DNA of 64,000 bases from assembly GCA_950295325.1 (NCBI GenBank), contig OX485808.1:250501-314500 (forward strand). The letters are read 5' to 3'. Under the pieces are notes generated by a model that saw only the letters and a program-made list of their open reading frames with translations, was not told the DNA's origin and did not search any database. The stretch is from Polytrichum commune. Its lineage: Eukaryota; Streptophyta; Polytrichopsida; Polytrichales; Polytrichaceae. Position 1 is the first letter of the stretch. Every line of letters starts with the position of its first letter. Below are positions 56,640 through 64,000 of the stretch, piece after piece. The translations under genes were made by a program, and so were the position numbers.

Positions 56640-58380
56640 TGTGATATCCTCTCTAATTGCCACTTGACAATTGATGTGGGTTGAACATGAATAGTGTGGG
56701 CCACACTAAATCGGGTGTTTCATATGATTGAGGTAAAAGTATAAAGAACGTCATTTTTGAAACTATAGAGAGCACCTTGTACAAACGCCAATTGCTTTAT
56801 ATGTTTATCGCTTCAAAAAAGGACTCCCTTCAATTTTCATCCAAAAAACCCTTTGTCCTTGTGGAATGAATGTGGAAGTCATGTTCCATACCGACCTATC
56901 ATCAAGAGTAAAGTGCAAAAGTGAGCAAATAGATAGGCCGAGAATATCTACTAGGAAACCATAAGAAGATTCCGGAATAGAACATGAAAAGAGAGTAGGT
57001 TACCGTATGATTCCGCCGCCGGAAAACGTTGTTCGTGTCATGGCTGTACTAAGTCATTGTAACTCAACAAATTTCACATGAATGTAGAATACTTCCTTCC
57101 AACCAATTTGACTTCCATAACATTACGAAGCAACTAAATGATGGTCTCTTTCCAAAGAAAGAGGGTGCAATTAAAAAAATAACTATGAATTTATAGTTGC
57201 TTGTAGAAACCTCTGCAATATACAACCTAAGTGTTGTAATGAAAGGATATTTATTCTTGCCCAATACATGGGTCATGTTGGAATGCAACCAAGGAGCTGA
57301 GTAATGTTATGTCAGTGAATAAAGTAAAATGATATGATAAGTATGACCTTTGAATGTCTCTTAGTCGTGTGTCAAATCTTAAGAAAACTTATTGATCAAC
57401 TACTTGAGACAATATTGTCAGATTTGGGTACTTATCTTAATGATTTCAAAATCATTTAAAGTGGGTTGATGATGAATAGTGTGGGCCACACTATTTCAAG
57501 GTTCATGGTGTAGTAGCTAGATCCTCCATCTCTTTTGTGAACATGTAGATTAGAGAACTAAATGTTGATATTCACTTCAATTAAAGTGATGCTTTGTACA
57601 CGTAGAGCACACAGATGGAAGTTTGTTTTTATTTGGGTCTCTTGGTATTGTGCCATCATTGTTGATATCAATGTTGGTTGGATATCTAGTCGTTAAAGTG
57701 TGTGAAAATTATGAGACGTCACAAAATGGAGGTCATTAATGACAAATATACTTATTCCGAAGTTGGTTCTAAGGTCAATAGTTCAAGTTGGTGCACATCT
57801 TGGATATCAATTTTGATCCTTTTTCTATTGTTGTTATGATCAACTTCTAGACATAATTCAAGAACAAATTTAAAAAAAGAATATCAGTTGAATGTAGGAG
57901 ATGATGTCACATTAAACATTATTTTGACTAGATTTGACATTGGCTGTTTCTACTGTTGACACTTGTGTCTCCATGATTTAAGTCATCCATAGCAACAGTA
58001 GTGCATCCTTGAAAGTTTAGCATCACTTTTTAGCATGGTAGTAGTAGTATTACTAATTAGACACTCTTCAAGAGATACTTCTAAGACTCTAGTTAAATTA
58101 AAATATGTTGTAAATACGATCTGGTAAGAACATACACTACGACTAGAGTGATTAGTGTTTCTCAACACTTTAAGAATGTGAAATTATACGTTGCAAACTG
58201 AAATCATATAATGTCGCGTCTATTATGTGTCGTCCCATTGCATCCTGTGAATACAATTGCTTGCTGCTTGTCGTTGTATTTTATGGAAATTTGACATCAA
58301 ATATGAATAATCTAGTGGGATCCATTTGAAATGAACTGACCCTCAACCTATTGGGAGGAAGAGAAAGAATTATTGCATAC
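56640..58380. other. Intergenic, nothing recognised
   Basis: Mixed AT-rich DNA with no supported gene. The phrase GAATAGTGTGGGCCACACTA occurs at about 56690 and again near 57473, so part of this stretch is a diverged ~785-bp direct repeat. Confidence 0.35.
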
Positions 58381-58384
58381 AAAC

Positions 58385-58560
58385 GTAATACCTCTCATCC
58401 ATCCAACACAAAAGCTCGACCCCCTATACATTTCTGACCAATACATCTGAAATGACTTGGACTACACTAATTTGAGACCTTTTAAGTTGATTATGGTGTC
58501 AAACTTAATTGTATACTATTTCAAGAACTTTATGTTGGATGAACGAGAGATACGCTCGGA
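58385..58560 (+). repeat. Dispersed repeat R3, copy 2
   Basis: Matches 5335-5520 in phrases and order; see that copy. Confidence 0.5.
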
Positions 58561-59271
58561 AACGATAACTCCCTCTCCCTCCCTCCCATTAGCCTTTTGG
58601 CTTCCCGGGACTTATAAATCGATTTCCTATCAGTTCATTCTCATAGGCAGTCTTGTTTTTAGGATGCCCCGTTCATCCATGATGGATGAAGTTTCCCTCA
58701 ACAACGCCATAAAGGCCAAGCCCCGGCCATTCGCCAAGTACAACACAGTAAGGGCCAAAAAACAAGAATGTACATTAAAATAAAAAAGTGAGAATAAATA
58801 AACGGTCCATCTCAACTATGTTAGCGCTTTGTGATGATATATGTGGCTTGGCCTTTTCTTGGCATTTAACTAACGAGCTTCTTGGTGCATCATATCATGG
58901 ATGTACAGTGTATCATATGGACCCTTAAATGTGAACGTATATTAAAAAAGTATATATATTATATATATTATATGCCCGAGTACAAAATGAAAATCGGATT
59001 TTTTCCAATCCTACCTACAGTTGACCCTCGACATCAATAAAGAAAAACCATTATACGATCTTGAATAAAGGCACCCACCCACAGGCGGGAAAAAAAGGGG
59101 ACGAAAAAAGAAAAAAAGAAAAAGTGGCATTTCTACCTGGAAAGTTGTACCGGGGAAAAAGTCGTAAAAATTTAAAGTGAGCCACACACCACAATGAGTG
59201 CCCTCAAATACTTATTAGAAGAGTGGCCTTGTTTTGTACCTATGTACCCTAAGCCCCACCAACCCACCTTG

Positions 59272-59287
59272 CCCCCCCCCCCCCCCC
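59272..59287. repeat. Poly-C homopolymer
   Basis: Sixteen consecutive C. Similar runs are at 59596-59609 (C), 60101-60115 (G) and 63707-63718 (C). Confidence 0.8.
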
Positions 59288-60269
59288 TCCCGCTAGTGGG
59301 CCATTGACTATTACTTCCCCGTCGATTTCCAATGTATCATGTACAAATATGCATCGATGCCTATGTATGTGTGTATGTGTGTTTGTAAGTTATACATATG
59401 TCATGTAGTTAGTGACATAATGTAATGTTTCTCAAAAAGAGAGGAAAAGTAAGGGCATGATCCACCCAATTTTGAGCTTTATATACTTGTAGGAATTGAG
59501 AGTTGAAGCTCCCCTCATCCACACTATTATGTCTGATTAGTGTGGGTTATCATTTGGAGTTATGCATTGCTATAACATTCTATTGCGAGTATCATCCCCC
59601 CCCCCCCCCTCCAATAACCATGAGTAGTTAGTATGCACACGAAGGATGTGGTCTAACCTAGTTGGTGAAAAATGATGATGGTAGTAAAAAGTGTTAGCAA
59701 CACGTAACTCTGAATGGGAACCCACACTACTTAGACAAAATAGTGTAGTCCTCAAGCATATAGTTAACCAGCTGTCCCTCCAAGCCTTTGAGGTGGGTTG
59801 AGTGCTCTTAACTAACAACCCTTACTTACGAGAGAACATCGTGTAACACCATATTCCCAACTAGTGGGTAACCCCCCTTTACCTTTTAGAATTATTACAT
59901 TTCCTAGGGTGGGGTCCTCTAGACTTACAAATAGTAGAGTCTAGTTGGGACAAGAGTGCTCTAGTCTTACATATAGTAGAGTCTAATTGGAATTAGAGAT
60001 AGCAAAGGTAACTAATAAATAGATACACATTACATACAAGCTCATCCGTTGGGAAGGTGAAAAACATAGTGAATGGTTCTTTAGCTTGAAGACTTTTTTT
60101 GGGGGGGGGGGGGGGATGGTTTAGCATCAGAATTAGAATTAGAGACACTATATTACCTAGTTTAGAGGGATTCATCTTGATTGTGACTTGTTTTGAACTA
60201 AGATCCCTTCATCCATGATGGATGAGTTTACTTAGGCACCGCACATCCGAAGCCGTGGTTAGTGACTAC

Positions 60270-61450
60270 ACACTTTCTTGTCTTTGGTGTGGGTGTTGAA
60301 GAATCCCTTTGTTTTACCCTTGGTTGAACCAATTAATCTTATCATAGTATTGGTATTACCCCTTACTGTACTACTGGGTTCATACTACTACTGGGGAGTT
60401 TCCAAGTCACCCTTTGTAGAACCGTTTATCAATACCGGACAATCTAGTACCTCCTTATCCTACCTAATCCTTATCACTATTGAGGTTGTACTGCCTCTAG
60501 ACACCTTCTCTGTCCATTATACCTTCTTTCTATTATTGGTAGTTTTTCATCGAAATTGGGTTCTACCGTCTGCAAGATAACCGCTTGATACCATTAGGAT
60601 CAAAATACAATTACATGAATCAGTTCTCTTGTCTTATAGAAAGGTAGGTATCATACCACCCGGTAGACGACATCACTACCTTACCGATATGGTACGTGTT
60701 GGTAGGTCCCTTGACTCCCAATACTCTTCGTATTATCTTAACCTATTATTTCCGACTATCGATGCATAAATGACCTACTTGGTAGCCTATTTTCTTATCT
60801 AGCACTACCTTACCAATTACTACCTTGGATCACGTCTATTCCTTTTCCATTTACCCTTACTCTACCATTGTACAACATAATTACATGATATTCATACCTT
60901 AATCTTTACTTCTTTCTATGTCTATATTTCTCATACTGTACTCATCTTTTTTAAAGGTACTATACGCTTTTGAAATAATTATAAGTCCTTCTACCGAACC
61001 TTGTCACCTTTTCATACGCTCCTTGCTACCAGTTATCTATGATGGCTCACATCCTTACCAAACTACTCCTTCCTAGATGCATCACTCAACCATTCCAGGC
61101 AAGAGCCATCCATACATACATTCCATCCTAGCAAAACACATCCTACACTCATCTATTTCCACAAGGGAGGTAACCTCTTATAATATACAAAATGGTCATA
61201 CTTTGGAAACATGTTGTTTCCTACTTAGATACTATCCTAAACATGATTGAGTCCCTCTTGATCCTATCATCTACCTAATCACTCATTCAAATATTTGGTT
61301 CTTCTTCTTCTTCTTTTCATCAATAAAACTTTCTATCTTATCCTTCCTACCTTATCCTTGAGTCACTTTCGTTGAGTAATTACATGCTTACTTAGACTTT
61401 CTACCCTTATCCTACTATGGTAAGACTAGCTCTTACCGTTAACAATGAGA
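60270..61450. other. Strand-asymmetric pyrimidine-rich tract, possible retroelement flank
   Basis: The plus strand is strikingly rich in C and T, with ACCTTAC/CTACCTT phrases over more than 1 kb, so the minus strand is purine-rich. On the minus strand near 60581-60595 lies ATGGTATCAAGCGG, which resembles a primer-binding site for initiator tRNA-Met (TGGTATCAGAGC), followed by A/G-rich sequence like a retroelement leader. No long terminal repeat pair or gag/pol frame was found, so the retroelement idea is weak. Confidence 0.3.
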
Positions 61451-61856
61451 TTTATCATCTAGAGGAAATTGTCATTGATATAGTTCGATTAATTTGACGT
61501 GGTGCACTTTAAAGTAGAACAACACATATTTCTACAAGATAATAGAAATTAGCATAGTGGACGATTCTTATATTACACATCCTAACATGGGTTGAGACTT
61601 ACATTTTCCAATATCTAATAATGTGGATTTGAGATTCTAAGTTTTTATAGACAATGTTCACTTTGAGAATGGTGGCAAAAATGTGTGCAAGGAATCTCAA
61701 CCTCTTTATAAAGTGAGGGATAGTTTTACACACACTTGACTTCGAGACTCACGATGGCAAAAGCCCAAGCAATGACGCATGTACAAAGCCCCACAACTTT
61801 TTGGGTGCCTACCAGTTTGATAATACACTTTATTTCACCAAAAAAGTTTAATGTAA

Positions 61857-62358
61857 GGGCTACTTCACACACGAGACTGAGAGCCCGTGACCATTACACT
61901 TCAAGCACCCTCATTGGTGGAAAAGGTGGAGCCGGTCCAAGTTCGCTTTTTCACACTACGCTTGAGGGACCAACGGAGTATGTGAATGCAAGATGGATGT
62001 AAAGTCTACATGGATTCTTACACAACATCAAAATGAATCATGTTGCATGGTCACTTGGACTATTTTCAAAAACCACCTCTTGGAGGTAGGCATAACACAA
62101 AACCAGGAGATCATGGCACTCCGAACGCTCACAATTGTTGGTTTATTCTATTTTGTCATGTGTGAGGACCCGCATTAGTAGAAATTCATTGAAATAGCAT
62201 TTGGCTGAGGGTCCGGTCACATATGAGTTCACATTACACTTGAGGGTATGTGACCACACTACATGAGTTTGGGGTGTGTTGGGACGGCCTTTGGACACTT
62301 TCTTTTGGGCTCTCACAATTTCATGGTCACGGCTCTTGGCTCGTGTGTGAAGTGGCCC
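61857..62358. mobile_element. Tourist-like MITE, 502 bp, second full copy
   Basis: Ends and flanking TAA as in the copy at 40397-40898; the two differ at scattered positions only (over 90% identical by eye) and have equal length. Non-coding. Confidence 0.75.
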
Positions 62359-62369
62359 TAAAGTTGTCC

Positions 62370-63460
62370 ACCCTCATTTGATGACAAATTATCCAAGTAC
62401 TTACGCTAACGCACTCTAAAGAGAGGAACGAGCGTAGTTGTCCAGGTGGCTTTTTGATGTCTACATGAAGTCCTCCATTGGGAAGGTGAAAAAACCATTA
62501 AGTATTATGTAAGATTTATCTCATTAATGGCATTAGATATCCCAAATTAGTGCAGTAGAATCTACTTGGAGTGAACTAACCCTCCATCTACATGGGATTT
62601 GTTTTTACTAGAGGCCTTGCATTCACAATGGAGAGGTTCACGTAGACGCCATGAAGTACAAGTTGTTTACCTACACATACCTTACATGCAAGTTTGATTG
62701 GGCAAGTTGCTAGTACTTGGTAGTAGTCTACATGTATTTAGATATCATGTAGTGTTTGATAGATGTATTTTATACATTTTGTGGACAATTTTTTTTATTT
62801 TTTTATTTTACTTTTTAAGTGTGGAGAAACAAGTCCAAAACCAAAGGGGTATGTTTGAACGTACCACAATTGTTGGTCAAGGCTAACTAAGCCATTGGAA
62901 GGTCAAAACGTAAAGTTTGTGTTTAACTTAGTGAAATTATTTCATTGGTTCATTGCAATAGAGACACAAAATTCTTGGAATATAGAAGGTTCTTATGTCC
63001 AAATGACACTTCTCAAAAACAAAAGTTGTAAGTTAACTATAATAGAAGACATTGTTATAGTTTTTACTTGGCTTGGACTTTCTAATTATTCCAAAAATGA
63101 TTTAAACAATTTAAACGCTTGTATACTCATAGGAAATGCACATCAAGTCACCATTGTATGAAGCTTGACACATAGACACTTATCATCAATACATATGCCA
63201 TTAGATTTTACTCATACATGTCCTAAATCTATATCATCTCTTATTCAAAGCTACATTTTTGTGCATCTTCCATAAATAGTCTACTTAAAGCCCCATCATT
63301 TGAAGCATTATAAACCTACTTCACGAAAGAAGAGGGGGGGGTGGCTATGAAGTAATAGGCATATTTATGAGACTATCCTACATTTCCATGCATACCTTTG
63401 GAAAACTATTGAAATAAGTTGGAATATGCCTAGTATATTCTCAATTGAATTTCCAATACA
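62370..63460. other. Intergenic, nothing recognised
   Basis: Short frames only; no motif. Confidence 0.35.
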
Positions 63461-63463
63461 CTA

Positions 63464-63848
63464 CACTAAGATATAATACTTAGTGTCATATGGTATTTCA
63501 TATCACTATGGTAAATGTTTGGATGACACTTCTTATGCATAAGTGAACAAATAGTGTCATGGATGATGAATGAGAGTTCATCCATTGGCCAAAACCCTAC
63601 CTACTCTTGCCAGCAACTTGTGATGAAATATTGTCATGGATGATTGAAAATTAAATGAAAAATCACTTGGTAAGTGACAGTAATTGCATGTTTGTAAACT
63701 TATAATCCCCCCCCCCCCAAAAAAAATGTACAAAGGAATGACAAATAATGTTGGGTTAGCATTTAGTGTTGGTGACACTATACTGGGGTTTACAATTACT
63801 ATTGAGCAAGACAATTAGAATCGGTGACACTAAATATCAGATTTAGTG
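63464..63848. mobile_element. TA-type MITE, copy 3 (385 bp)
   Basis: TA on both sides; left end CACTAAGATATAATACTTAG, then TGTCA, and right end GTGACACTAAATATCAGATT, then TAGTG. Inverted relative to the copy at 54438-54810. Contains a C12 run at 63707. Confidence 0.65.
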
Positions 63849-63934
63849 TAATTCTTGAAGATTAATGTAATGTTTTAATTTGAAGCATTAACTAAGACTC
63901 TATTTATTATCGCACCACATTTATTAATGAAATG

Positions 63935-64000
63935 TTACGTTGACTATTGGTTGATAAGTTTTGAGCATATAATCCAATTTATTTTTTAAATCCATGTCTT
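63935..64000 (-). repeat. Dispersed repeat R1, partial copy at window end
   Basis: TTGACTATTGGTTGATAAGT, then TTTGAGCATATAATCCAATT, correspond in reverse complement to the R1 phrase containing AATTGGACTACATGCTCAAAA. It runs off the window. Confidence 0.4.

Overview
The window looks like nuclear DNA of a land plant. Genes are split by GT-AG introns, telo-box motifs (AAACCCTA) sit at probable transcription starts, and there is a plant V-ATPase subunit C gene, a GLUTAMINE DUMPER-like gene and a small plant-type CxxC/membrane protein. V-ATPase subunit C is clearly diverged from what I know of flowering plants, so a non-seed plant (moss, liverwort, lycophyte or fern) is possible, but the sequence alone does not settle the species. 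No bacterial operons, CRISPR arrays or rRNA were seen.

Layout. 1-7.8 kb is intergenic: a degraded duplication, a transposase remnant, and a 1.9-kb inverted-repeat element with a pogo-like element nested in it. 7.8-12.0 kb (+) is a DEDDy 3'-5' exonuclease gene (three coding exons, 409 aa) whose 5'-UTR intron carries a degenerate ~187-bp tandem repeat. 12.5-18.5 kb is rich in non-autonomous DNA transposons. 18.6-19.1 kb (+) is an intronless 73-aa membrane-protein gene with a TATA box. 23.6-24.6 kb holds cytochrome P450 pseudogene pieces. 25.4-29.4 kb (-) is a complete 11-exon V-ATPase subunit C gene (376 aa). 29.5-35.7 kb is mostly AT-rich, gene-free DNA with repeats. 35.8-37.2 kb (-) is a two-exon GLUTAMINE DUMPER-like gene. 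39.2-45.0 kb (-) is a five-exon gene (260 aa) I do not recognise; its first exon-intron boundary is tandemly triplicated and its introns are full of transposons. 45.6 kb has a second transposase C-terminal remnant. 48.4-49.5 kb is an inverted-repeat element with an internal 188-bp tandem array, lying just upstream of a three-exon gene for an 80-aa protein (49.8-51.8 kb, +). 52-64 kb has no recognisable gene and is a graveyard of small inverted-repeat elements, homopolymer runs and a strand-asymmetric tract.

The genes are ordinary, independent plant genes and do not form a pathway. The unusual content is structural: at least six families of short non-autonomous DNA elements, several with intact target-site duplications and with empty sites visible inside the same window, plus two genes altered internally by local tandem duplication. 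All gene models come from splice-phase reasoning by eye; joined exons were checked for GT/AG borders and phase, but no alignment was run.
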